From the NCBI GenBank assembly GCA_034433305.1, contig DAOUAM010000019.1, positions 1-9,019 on the forward strand: a stretch of 9,019 nt of DNA. Direction: 5' to 3'. A program made the translations under genes and the position numbers. The DNA comes from DAOUAM01 sp034433305. GTDB taxonomy: Bacteria > Chloroflexota > Dehalococcoidia > Lucifugimonadales > DAOUAM01. Shown here in pieces: positions 1 to 5,400 of the stretch. Below the pieces are notes generated by a model. It saw only the letters and a list, made by a program, of their open reading frames with translations. It searched no databases and was not told the origin of the DNA. Within the stretch, counting starts at the first letter, position 1; the number at the start of each line of letters is the position of its first letter.

Positions 1-116
1 CTTTGGGGGAGAGCCAGAGAGGGGGCTGACGTCTGGCCCCCTTCCTGGCCTTCCCCCAAGGGGGGCAGGGACATCCTCTCATCCCTTTGGGGGAGAGCCA
101 GAGAGGGGGCTGACGT
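1..116. repeat. Interspersed G/C-rich repeat, two direct copies
   Basis: A 32-nt sequence at 1-32 (starting ctttgggggagagccagag) is repeated exactly at 85-116. Between the copies, 35-60 reads as an imperfect reverse complement of the same unit, so the block can fold on itself. It follows the stop codon of the last capsid-cassette gene. A related copy in the opposite orientation lies at 5196-5276, which suggests a dispersed genomic family and not a unique site. No coding potential is seen here, and the block may continue beyond the left edge. Confidence 0.8.
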
Positions 117-133
117 GTGCCACACTCCGCCCC

Positions 134-793
134 CTACTGCTCCACGTACACCTTGATAAAGGCCACGCGGACCGCCTGGTTGGCGGCGTCCCCGCCGTTG
201 TCGGCCTCGACCTGGAGCGTCACGTCGGACTTGAGGCCCGTCGGGCCGTTGGTTATGGCCCCCTTGCGTGCGCCGTCCACCAGCCACTCCACCCGGCCGT
301 TGCCGCCAGAAACGATGCTTACGATGTACAGCGTGTTGGCCGTCAGGCTGGTGGCGAGGTCCTGGCTCCGGAGTGTCGCGCCATCATGGGCGATGCCGGT
401 GAGCGCCAGGCTGTTTACCTGGATGCCGATGCCTTTTTCGGCCAGCGCGCCGATGGTGCCTCCGGCCTTCCCCAGGGTGACGCGGCAGACGCCGTTGGCC
501 GTGCTGGCTATTATGGCCAAGCCTACGTGCACCACGATGTACTTGCCGAAGTCCATGCTGCTGATGTCCCTGCCCCTGGAGAAGCCGGAGCTGGAGTTAT
601 GGTATGCCGCCGCCGTAGAGGCCGCGGTGGACTGGGTGCGCACCAGCATGTGACGCGGCGACTGCACCACCGAGCCGGAGCCGGTGGTCACCGTCGTCCA
701 GCCAGCGTTGAGGGAGTAGTCCGTCCACTGGTCCTGCCGCAGCAGGTCCCTGATGTGCGCCCTGGGTATGTAGATTGCCCGTGCCTTAGCCAT
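134..793 (-). CDS. Probable phage-type structural protein, beta-rich, possible lectin-like fold
   Basis: This 219-residue protein is not assigned to a named family. The ATG at 793 has an AGGAG ribosome binding site 6 nt upstream, which fixes the start. Residues 1-30 are charged and may be helical. The rest is rich in Gly, Ser, Thr and Val with alternating hydrophobic residues. The stretch at about 154-175 (TLYIVSIVSGGNGRVEWLVD) and the closing strand at about 206-218 resemble the last strands of a concanavalin A/LamG-type jelly roll. No signal peptide, membrane segment or catalytic motif is seen. It is the last gene of the capsid cassette, 105 nt after the preceding one, and a role as a decoration, fibre or tail-associated virion protein is inferred from position and composition only. 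Confidence 0.6.
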   Translation of the reverse strand: MAKARAIYIPRAHIRDLLRQDQWTDYSLNAGWTTVTTGSGSVVQSPRHMLVRTQSTAASTAAAYHNSSSGFSRGRDISSMDFGKYIVVHVGLAIIASTANGVCRVTLGKAGGTIGALAEKGIGIQVNSLALTGIAHDGATLRSQDLATSLTANTLYIVSIVSGGNGRVEWLVDGARKGAITNGPTGLKSDVTLQVEADNGGDAANQAVRVAFIKVYVEQ

Positions 794-807
794 TGCCAGC
801 TCCTGGC

Positions 808-890
808 TTAGCTGTCAGCTATCGGCCATCAGCAGTCAGCCTCCCATGATGGGCTGGGGTGGCCGCTGACCGCCGATAGCTGACAGCTAA
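808..890. repeat. Palindromic intergenic repeat A
   Basis: Arms 808-826 (ttagctgtcagctatcggc) and 872-890 are exact 19-nt reverse complements. Inside them gtcagc (835-840) also pairs with gctgac (865-870), so nearly the whole gap can form one long hairpin. It lies between the stop codon of the 98-residue gene and the ribosome binding site of the 219-residue gene. The same sequence theme recurs at 1210-1294, 1622-1722 and 3212-3258. Confidence 0.85.
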
Positions 891-898
891 AAGCTCTC

Positions 899-1195
899 CT
901 ATGCCTTCACGGCGTAGAAGTCCACGCCCTCGCCGCTGTTGTCGGCGTCAATGTAGATGTCGGCCAGGTCCAGCCAGTTGACGGCTTCGAAGCTGATGGT
1001 CTCGCCTGGCCCCAGGCCCTCGTTGGTGGCGCTGCTGACGTCCGCGCCGCCCACGTACACCCGGCCCGTGTTGCTGCTCTTGGCGATGACCGTCAGCGCC
1101 TTGACTCGCCGGCTGCTGTGCAGCGCCACCGCTGTCCCGGCGGTCGTCACCGTCTTCTCGCCGGACATGACTACCGGCGACTCGCTCGCTGCCAT
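899..1195 (-). CDS. Small phage-type virion protein (98 residues)
   Basis: A 98-residue protein with an ATG at 1195 and a perfect AGGAGG site 6 nt upstream. It is beta-rich throughout, with no Cys, signal peptide or membrane segment. The pattern 'TVTTAGTAVAL...VKALTVIAK...GRVYVGG' followed by 'GLGPGETISFE' and 'DIYIDADNSGEGVDFYAV' resembles small beta-sandwich proteins often found near the head genes of tailed phages; this is recalled pattern similarity, not a search result. It sits two genes after the major capsid protein, so a head decoration or fibre role is plausible. The family name and exact function are unknown. Confidence 0.65.
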   Translation of the reverse strand: MAASESPVVMSGEKTVTTAGTAVALHSSRRVKALTVIAKSSNTGRVYVGGADVSSATNEGLGPGETISFEAVNWLDLADIYIDADNSGEGVDFYAVKA

Positions 1196-1209
1196 GGTTG
1201 CCTCCTGGG

Positions 1210-1294
1210 TAGCTGTCAGCTATTAGCTTTCAGCTTCTCCTCCCGCCCTGGAGTGGGAAGGGGGCTGATAGCTGACGGCTGACTGCTGATAGCT
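1210..1294. repeat. Palindromic intergenic repeat B
   Basis: The left arm 1211-1223 (agctgtcagctat) pairs with 1268-1280 with one mismatch. The right part, 1264-1287, matches 1701-1724 of repeat C at 23 of 24 positions in the same orientation. The element abuts the stop codon of the 104-residue gene (1295-1297) and ends just before the ribosome binding site of the next gene. Confidence 0.8.
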
Positions 1295-1609
1295 CTACTC
1301 CGTCACATCCAGCCAGAGCACCAGCAGGACCTCGCCCGTGGTGTTGGTGGTGCTGAGCTGTATGTTCCCGTCCGAGGGGATGGACGCCTCCGACGTCAGG
1401 TCTGACGCCTCCCATGTCCTGGTGTTGGGCGTGCCCTCGGAAAGCGTGAAGTCCAGCTTCACCACGCTCACCAGCCTGTCGCCCGTCTTGATGCCAGCGA
1501 CGGCGATGTTGTTGCCCGCCGCCGCGCCGTTCACCACCGTGAACTTCAGCACCTTGTTGTTGAGGACGCTGTCCACCTGTTGCGCTACTGGCGATGCTCT
1601 GCTTACCAT
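1295..1609 (-). CDS. Small phage-type virion protein (104 residues)
   Basis: A 104-residue protein starting at the ATG at 1609, with GGAGG 6 nt upstream. Residues 1-20 are polar and may be a flexible or helical arm. Residues 20-104 look like a compact beta domain, with 'VLKFTVVNGAAAGNNIAVAGI', 'GDRLVSVVKLDF' and the closing strand 'GEVLLVLWLDV'. It lies directly after the major capsid gene, where tailed phages often place head decoration or completion proteins. No enzyme motif is present. The general look resembles small hypothetical proteins of phage structural modules, but the family cannot be named from sequence alone. It is transcribed with the capsid gene across a 113-nt repeat-filled gap. 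Confidence 0.65.
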   Translation of the reverse strand: MVSRASPVAQQVDSVLNNKVLKFTVVNGAAAGNNIAVAGIKTGDRLVSVVKLDFTLSEGTPNTRTWEASDLTSEASIPSDGNIQLSTTNTTGEVLLVLWLDVTE

Positions 1610-1621
1610 CCTTTGCCTCCT

Positions 1622-1722
1622 TTAGCAGTTAGCTGTCAGACTTCAGCTTTCAGCTTCCCTGCCCCACCCCAGGGGTCGGGTGGGGTGCTGAAAGCTAACT
1701 GCTGATAGCTGACGGCTGATTG
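1622..1722. repeat. Palindromic intergenic repeat C
   Basis: Nested inverted repeats: 1645-1654 (agctttcagc) pairs with 1687-1696, ccccaccc (1662-1669) pairs with gggtgggg (1678-1685), and agcagttagct (1624-1634) pairs with 1693-1703. The repeat copy at 1701-1724 runs into the stop codon of the capsid gene (1723-1725). The element therefore fills the whole gap between the capsid gene and the next ribosome binding site. Its C/G-rich core differs from repeats A and B. Confidence 0.85.
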
Positions 1723-3198
1723 CTACACGCCCGTGATGTTGTACTGGAGCGCCGTGTGAGTGGCACTGGCGCGGCTGCCGCTGCGCTCCGTCAGCGCGTG
1801 CCGGAAGCTGACGGTGACCACGGTCTGCCTTTTCTGGGTATCCCGGTCCACGTCTATAGTCAGCTCCCGGCGGAAGCCCTGCGCCCACTGGGTCCGGTTG
1901 AAGATGAGCAGCCTGCCCGTGTCCACCGCGTTGCCGCCGTCGGTCACCTTGCCGTCGCTGTCGGCCAGCCGCATCTGCTCCGACACGATGACCGGGATGC
2001 CCTCCACGGCGCCCAGCATGCCCGTAACCACCGTGGCGTTAGGCCCCAGCTTGTCCATGGTCCGGAAGTTGGCGATGGACTGCGCCCGTATGAAGGTGTT
2101 GACGTCCATCACCCACACCAGTTGCGAGGGCCTGGCGCCGTACTTACCCAGCCTGGCCCGCACCTCGTTGAACATGTCGTCGGAGACGGCGGCGCCGTGG
2201 TTGTTGGCCTGGGCCGTGTTGTCCACCAGCGGCAGGTGGATGATGCCGTCGTAGCCGATGAGCCAGTGGGCCTTGCCCGGCGTGCTGGCCGAGATGGTGG
2301 CCCCGTCGGCGTTGATGTTGTTGGTGGCCGTGGTATCGGCGTTGAGGATGATGTCGTCCAGCGCCTCGGCCACGTTGCGCACCAGGCCCGCCCTGATCTC
2401 CGGCAGCATGGCCACGACGGCGTCCTCCTCCAGGGTGAAGGAGTAGGGCACCTGGCCCACCAGCTCGTAGGCCGTCAGCGTAGCCTTGCCCGTGGGCAGC
2501 GCCGTGCTGGGCGCGGCCACGTTCTCGGTGCCCGGGTAGAAGTTGACGTCCCCAAGCTGTCGCGGGATGTCGAAGGGGTTGGACGGCATGGGGAAGGTGG
2601 GCACCAGAGGCGCCACCAGGGTCTGAAGGTTCACGTCCAGCCACAACTCCCGCGCCTCCAGGGTCGCCACCAGCTCATCGCCAGAGCCTGCGGTGGTGCT
2701 GTCCATGGCCGCCCTGGTCAGCGACTGGAGCACCGAGCGGCTGAAGGACTCGAACTGCCCCGTGGGCCGGCCGTCCAGGGTGTGCCACGCCTGGAGCCTG
2801 CGGACCGCCGCCTGGTGCGTCGCCTGGATGGCCGCCGGCGTCACGCTGCCCAGGAGCAGCCGCCGGGCCTCCTGGACGCGTTCAATCCAGGCCGGGCCGT
2901 GGGACTCCCTGCGCTGGGAGTAGGCGAAGCGCCGCAGCAGGCCCAGGTCCAGCACATCCATGCCGGCGTATGGCCCCTCCGGCACCACCGGCGACGGCCA
3001 CTCCTCGGCATACCGCGCCAGCGCCTCGCGCCGCAGCGCCCGCTCCCGTTGCTGCAGCTCCACCGCCTCCCGCTTCAGGCGCTCCGTCTCTTCCTTCAGC
3101 AGCCCCACCTGCTGAGTCAGTGAGTCCAGCCTCTCCCTGACGAAGGCGTTGATGTCCGCCAGCCCCTTCTTGATTGCCTCCATGTCTGATGCCGCCAA
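1723..3198 (-). CDS. HK97-fold phage major capsid protein
   Basis: A 491-residue capsid protein read from a TTG start at 3198, chosen because AGGAGG lies 6 nt upstream; the next in-frame ATG (3183) is too far from that site. Residues 5-65 form a charged, heptad-like helix (scaffold or delta-like region), and 66-165 are a mainly helical linker. From about 166 (AAMDSTTAGSGDEL) the sequence follows the HK97-family capsid pattern: N-arm, an E-loop-like segment around 215-250 (FYPGTENVAAPSTALPTGKA), the long spine helix region 255-285, an A-domain-like part 335-430 and a last strand around 455-467. At 491 residues it is longer than HK97 gp5, mostly because of the N-terminal region. The protease gene just upstream suggests that this region is cleaved off during maturation. 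The reading frame stays open to 3513 through the protease gene, so automated callers may over-extend it. Confidence 0.9.
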   Translation of the reverse strand: MAASDMEAIKKGLADINAFVRERLDSLTQQVGLLKEETERLKREAVELQQRERALRREALARYAEEWPSPVVPEGPYAGMDVLDLGLLRRFAYSQRRESHGPAWIERVQEARRLLLGSVTPAAIQATHQAAVRRLQAWHTLDGRPTGQFESFSRSVLQSLTRAAMDSTTAGSGDELVATLEARELWLDVNLQTLVAPLVPTFPMPSNPFDIPRQLGDVNFYPGTENVAAPSTALPTGKATLTAYELVGQVPYSFTLEEDAVVAMLPEIRAGLVRNVAEALDDIILNADTTATNNINADGATISASTPGKAHWLIGYDGIIHLPLVDNTAQANNHGAAVSDDMFNEVRARLGKYGARPSQLVWVMDVNTFIRAQSIANFRTMDKLGPNATVVTGMLGAVEGIPVIVSEQMRLADSDGKVTDGGNAVDTGRLLIFNRTQWAQGFRRELTIDVDRDTQKRQTVVTVSFRHALTERSGSRASATHTALQYNITGV

Positions 3199-3204
3199 TG
3201 CACA

Positions 3205-3210
3205 CCTCCT
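3205..3210 (-). promoter_or_regulatory. AGGAGG ribosome binding site that sets a TTG start
   Basis: On the minus strand AGGAGG is followed by TGTGCA and then TTG at 3198. The spacing is ideal and matches the other cassette genes, whereas the ATG at 3183 would be 21 nt from the site. This supports TTG initiation of the capsid gene. Confidence 0.75.
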
Positions 3211-3211
3211 G

Positions 3212-3258
3212 TTCAAGCTTTCTTTCAAGCTGTCAGCCTTCAGCTTGCAGCCGTCAGC
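3212..3258. repeat. Palindromic intergenic repeat D, degenerate copy
   Basis: This short gap holds ttcaagct twice (3212-3219 and 3224-3231), a hairpin CAAGCTG/CAGCTTG (3226-3232 with 3241-3247), and several gtcagc/cagct words shared with repeats A-C. It looks like a shortened or eroded member of the same family, between the protease stop codon and the capsid ribosome binding site. Confidence 0.6.
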
Positions 3259-3262
3259 GGGG

Positions 3263-3964
3263 CTACACCCCTGGACGGCCGGCTGCCAGGGCTGCCTTTG
3301 CTTCCTCCACCAGTTGCCGGACCTCGGCCAGGCCCCGTGGCCCTTCCTGGCTGGCCGAATGGCCGCTCCGCGCCTGGATGCCCTCCACCACATCCCGCAG
3401 CAGCGCCAGGGCCTCCACCAGGTCGTCGTAGTCGAAGGGCGACAGCACCTGCCGCTCCTGGCCTGGGCGCAGGAACTCCTCCACCATGCGGCGGTGCGCC
3501 TCTCGCAGCGCATCCGGGTCGGCCGGCACCGCCACGATGGACCACTCCAGCAGCTCCGAGCGGGTGTCCCGCCAGCCGCCGCCTTCCACCGGCCTGCTCT
3601 CCAGGGGGACCCAGCTTATGGACGCCGCCTGGATGAAGCCCCTGTCCCAGGCGTTCTTGACCCGCCGGGCGAAGGGGTCATCTTCCAGGAACTCGAACTC
3701 GGCCTCCATCTCCCCTGTCGGTGTCCGGTGCAGCCGCAGCGTCCGCCCGATGGGCAGCCCGCCCGAAGGCGAGCGCCCGGCCACGTCATGCGCCCACAAG
3801 ACCACCGGGTTCTTCAGATAGTTCTCGAAGGACAGCCCGTCGAAATCCAACTCTGGCGGCTGGCGGGCCTTCTCGTTGGCCGCGATGGTCACGCGGTACA
3901 GGTTCTCGCCCAGCGTCCTGCTGGCCACTACATCCATGTGCATCGTCCGAGCCAAGCCCTGCAT
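3263..3964 (-). CDS. Prohead (capsid maturation) protease, U35/HK97 gp4-like
   Basis: A 233-residue protein that would cleave the N-terminal scaffold-like region of the capsid protein inside the assembling prohead. The start is the ATG at 3964, with AGGAGG 5 nt upstream; 20 further codons are open upstream but lack a comparable site. Family features in order: an N-terminal beta region (22-45), 'NPVVLWAHD' with His59, 'GFIQAASISWVPLE' with the likely nucleophile Ser115, and 'LLEWSIVAVPADPDA' with Glu140. This is the His/Ser/Glu arrangement of the caudoviral prohead protease family. Residues 155-233 are helical and Glu/Ala-rich, a possible capsid-targeting or scaffold tail. It is the first gene of the cassette, followed by the capsid gene after 64 nt. 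A portal gene normally precedes this protease in phages; here a promoter and phoU do. Confidence 0.9.
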   Translation of the reverse strand: MQGLARTMHMDVVASRTLGENLYRVTIAANEKARQPPELDFDGLSFENYLKNPVVLWAHDVAGRSPSGGLPIGRTLRLHRTPTGEMEAEFEFLEDDPFARRVKNAWDRGFIQAASISWVPLESRPVEGGGWRDTRSELLEWSIVAVPADPDALREAHRRMVEEFLRPGQERQVLSPFDYDDLVEALALLRDVVEGIQARSGHSASQEGPRGLAEVRQLVEEAKAALAAGRPGV

Positions 3965-3986
3965 GCATACCTCCTCTGGCCTCAAA

Positions 3987-4037
3987 CAAGACGCCCCCGA
4001 CGATGGCCGTCGTCGGCCACCCATCGGGGGCGTCTTG
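3987..4037 (-). promoter_or_regulatory. Large leader hairpin, possible attenuator
   Basis: Perfect 14-nt arms at 3987-4000 (caagacgcccccga) and 4024-4037 enclose a loop with a second 5-bp stem, tggcc (4004-4008) with ggcca (4015-4019). It lies between the predicted promoter and the protease ribosome binding site (3970-3975). On the minus strand the stem is followed by TTTGAGG, a short and weak U-run, so it could be an intrinsic attenuator, a 5' mRNA-stabilising stem or a protein-binding site. No known riboswitch was recognised. Confidence 0.7.
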
Positions 4038-4056
4038 GCGTCGCTCCCTGGCGGGT

Positions 4057-4085
4057 GCTATTCAGTTATGCAAGCGCATAATAGC
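4057..4085. promoter_or_regulatory. Dyad over the -10 region, candidate operator
   Basis: TTATGC (4066-4071) and GCATAA (4076-4081) form an inverted repeat with a 4-nt centre, and GCTATT (4057-4062) and AATAGC (4080-4085) form an outer pair. The inner dyad overlaps the predicted -10 box and transcription start, a typical place for repressor binding. No regulator gene is in the window. Confidence 0.5.
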
Positions 4086-4106
4086 ACTAATGTTCTGGTC
4101 TGTCAA
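4078..4106 (-). promoter_or_regulatory. Near-consensus sigma70-type promoter of the capsid cassette
   Basis: On the minus strand TTGACA (4106-4101) and TATTAT (4083-4078) are separated by exactly 17 nt. The -35 box is perfect and the -10 differs from TATAAT at one base. Transcription would start near 4071 and give a leader of about 107 nt before the protease ATG. The locally AT-rich sequence stands out from its GC-rich surroundings. Confidence 0.8.
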
Positions 4107-4288
4107 TAGAGCACCGTGCGGACCTCACCCCCAGTGTTTAAGGGCATAGCGCTGGTCAGTCTATGGCCTCCTCTCCGCTTTTCGGCAAGCTCAGAGCAGG
4201 CTGGAGAGGGGGCGATGGGGATGAGGTCTGGACCTCTCCCTCACCGCACGCCATTTGCTTCCAGGGCTCTCCGCCCGTGAAACGTGCC
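4107..4288. other. Intergenic spacer between phoU and the capsid promoter
   Basis: No gene is supported here. It holds a palindrome GAGGTC-TG-GACCTC (4223-4236) and stretches such as ctggagagggggcgatgggg that resemble degenerate pieces of the dispersed repeats elsewhere in the window. No stem followed by a clear T-run marks the end of the phosphate operon on the minus strand. Confidence 0.5.
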
Positions 4289-4960
4289 CTAGTAGCTGGA
4301 CACGTTGATTTCCACCATCTTGCCGGTGACCAGGTAGATGACGCGCTCGGCGATGTTGGTGGCGCGGTCGGCGATGCGCTCCAGGTCGTGGGCGACCCAG
4401 AGCAGGTAGGTGGCGCGCTGGACGGTCCTGGGGTCCTGGATCATGAACATCAGCAGCTCGTGGTACACCTGGTCGTAGAGAGCGTCCACATCGTCGTCGT
4501 CGTCGCAGACGCGGCGGGCGGCGATGATGTCGCGGTTCACCAGGGCGTCCAGGCTGCGGCGCAGCATGTCGGTGGCCTTCTCGGCCATGCGCGGGATGTC
4601 AATGAGGGGCTTGAGGGGCGGCTCCTCGCCCATCATCAGGCTTATCTTGCCGATGCCCTCGGCGTAGTCGCCCATGCGCTCCAGCTCGACGGCGATCTGC
4701 AGGACGGCTATGACGATGCGCAGGTCCCGGGCCAGGGGCTGCTGGGTGGCGATGAGCTCGATACACTTCTCCTCAAGCTGGAACCGCTTCTGGTCAATGA
4801 CGTCGTCCTCTTTAATGACCTCTCTGGAAGCCTCCAGGTCGCGGCGCTTGAAGGCGTCCAGTGCCTTGGCTATGGCCTTCTCGACCATGCTACCAAGGAG
4901 AAGAAGCTCGTCCTGGAGCATCCTGAGCTCGCGGTCGAAGTCGGTCCGTGTCCTCGGCAT
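4289..4960 (-). CDS. phoU: Phosphate signalling protein PhoU
   Basis: A 223-residue cytoplasmic, all-helical protein of normal PhoU length that links Pst transporter activity to the phosphate-sensing histidine kinase and limits phosphate uptake. It has two tandem three-helix PhoU repeats (about 8-110 and 122-212), each with its metal-binding motif: 'ELERMGDYAEGI' (92-103) and 'DLERIADRATNIAE' (192-205). The ATG at 4960 is preferred because AGGAGG lies 5 nt upstream; an in-frame ATG at 4990 would add 10 residues without a good site. Asp153-157 is a run of five Asp encoded by a tcg-repeat tract. It follows pstB on the same strand but across 440 nt, so it may have its own promoter. The next gene downstream is the phage-type protease. 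Confidence 0.95.
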   Translation of the reverse strand: MPRTRTDFDRELRMLQDELLLLGSMVEKAIAKALDAFKRRDLEASREVIKEDDVIDQKRFQLEEKCIELIATQQPLARDLRIVIAVLQIAVELERMGDYAEGIGKISLMMGEEPPLKPLIDIPRMAEKATDMLRRSLDALVNRDIIAARRVCDDDDDVDALYDQVYHELLMFMIQDPRTVQRATYLLWVAHDLERIADRATNIAERVIYLVTGKMVEINVSSY

Positions 4961-5072
4961 AGCCCCCTCCTGGGCCAGGGTGAGGCCCACCCCGGCGGTG
5001 GATGGGCGGGCGGTGCGCCCTGCCCTTTCGGCCTGTCCCCAGAGCGTCCTGCCTTGTTACATTCACGAGGCC

Positions 5073-5103
5073 ATAAAACTCCGGCTGCCTGGCACTACGT
5101 CAA
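5073..5103 (-). promoter_or_regulatory. Weak candidate promoter for phoU
   Basis: On the minus strand TTGACG (5103-5098) is followed after 19 nt by TTTTAT (5078-5073). The spacing is longer than optimal and the -10 is poor. It is the only promoter-like pair seen in the long leader of phoU, and its -35 box overlaps one direct repeat of the MITE-like element. Confidence 0.2.
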
Positions 5104-5398
5104 CGCAGTCTTGATGAGGGGCTTCACCCTCATCCCAACCTTCTCCCGTCGAACGCGTGATGCACATTGGCGTTGGGCCGGAATGCGGGAAACGCCAGCC
5201 CCCTCTCTAACTCTCCCCCAGAGGGGGCGAGAATAAGTCCTTCCTCCTGTGGAGGAAGGCCAGGAAAGGGGGCTTGACCTCTCAGCCACAGCCAGCCCGC
5301 TATCCTGCATCACGCGTGCCAAGAGGGGTATTCCCCTCCCTCGGCGGAAGCGGTGCGAGATGAAGGGTAAACCCTCCATCAAGTCCAGGTCAACGCAG
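5099..5398. mobile_element. MITE-like non-coding element between pstB and phoU
   Basis: A 10-nt direct repeat, gtcaacgcag, occurs at 5099-5108 and 5389-5398. Just inside are imperfect terminal inverted repeats at 5110-5134 and 5359-5383, matching at about 18 of 25 positions; each is itself a small hairpin. Further in, acgcgtgatgca (5153-5164) is exactly inverted at 5306-5317. There is no transposase. The layout is that of a short non-autonomous insertion, with the direct repeats as a possible target duplication, though the repeat length does not point to a particular transposase family. The 95-codon frame across it looks spurious. Confidence 0.5.
5196..5276. repeat. Inverted copy of the left-edge repeat family
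   Basis: The segment starting cagccccctctctaactctc is the reverse complement, with few changes, of the unit at 1-32 and 85-116, and the following ggaggaaggccaggaaaggg matches the reverse complement of the segment between those units. It contains two 9-bp stems, 5198-5206 with 5220-5228 and 5239-5247 with 5251-5259. It sits inside the MITE-like element. Confidence 0.7.
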
Positions 5399-5400
5399 CG

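Noticed and set aside
808..1722. CRISPR array formed by the regularly placed repeats
   Set aside because: The repeats are imperfect, palindromic and separated by complete genes; there are no uniform spacers and no cas genes.
1720..3123. 467-codon plus-strand frame opposite the capsid gene
   Set aside because: It is antisense to the well-supported capsid protein, rich in His, Arg and Gly as expected for the complement of GC-rich coding sequence, and has no recognisable domain.
1723..3198. Encapsulin nanocompartment shell protein
   Set aside because: The adjacent prohead protease, the long N-terminal scaffold-like region and the phage-type small genes fit a viral capsid precursor better; no typical encapsulin cargo gene is present.
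3199..3513. Upstream extension of the capsid frame to a 596-residue protein
   Set aside because: The extra 105 codons overlap the protease gene in another frame and cross repeat D; the AGGAGG plus TTG at 3198 explains the start better.
4223..4236. GAGGTC-TG-GACCTC palindrome as the terminator of the pst-phoU operon
   Set aside because: The centre is only 2 nt and no T-run follows on the minus strand, so it does not look like an intrinsic terminator.
4163..5236. 357-codon plus-strand frame opposite phoU
   Set aside because: It is antisense to PhoU and runs on through intergenic repeat DNA; the composition is that of a mirror frame.
5095..5382. 95-codon minus-strand frame between pstB and phoU
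   Set aside because: It lies entirely within repeat and hairpin sequence, has an Arg-rich low-quality composition and no good ribosome binding site; it is most likely a by-product of the MITE-like element.
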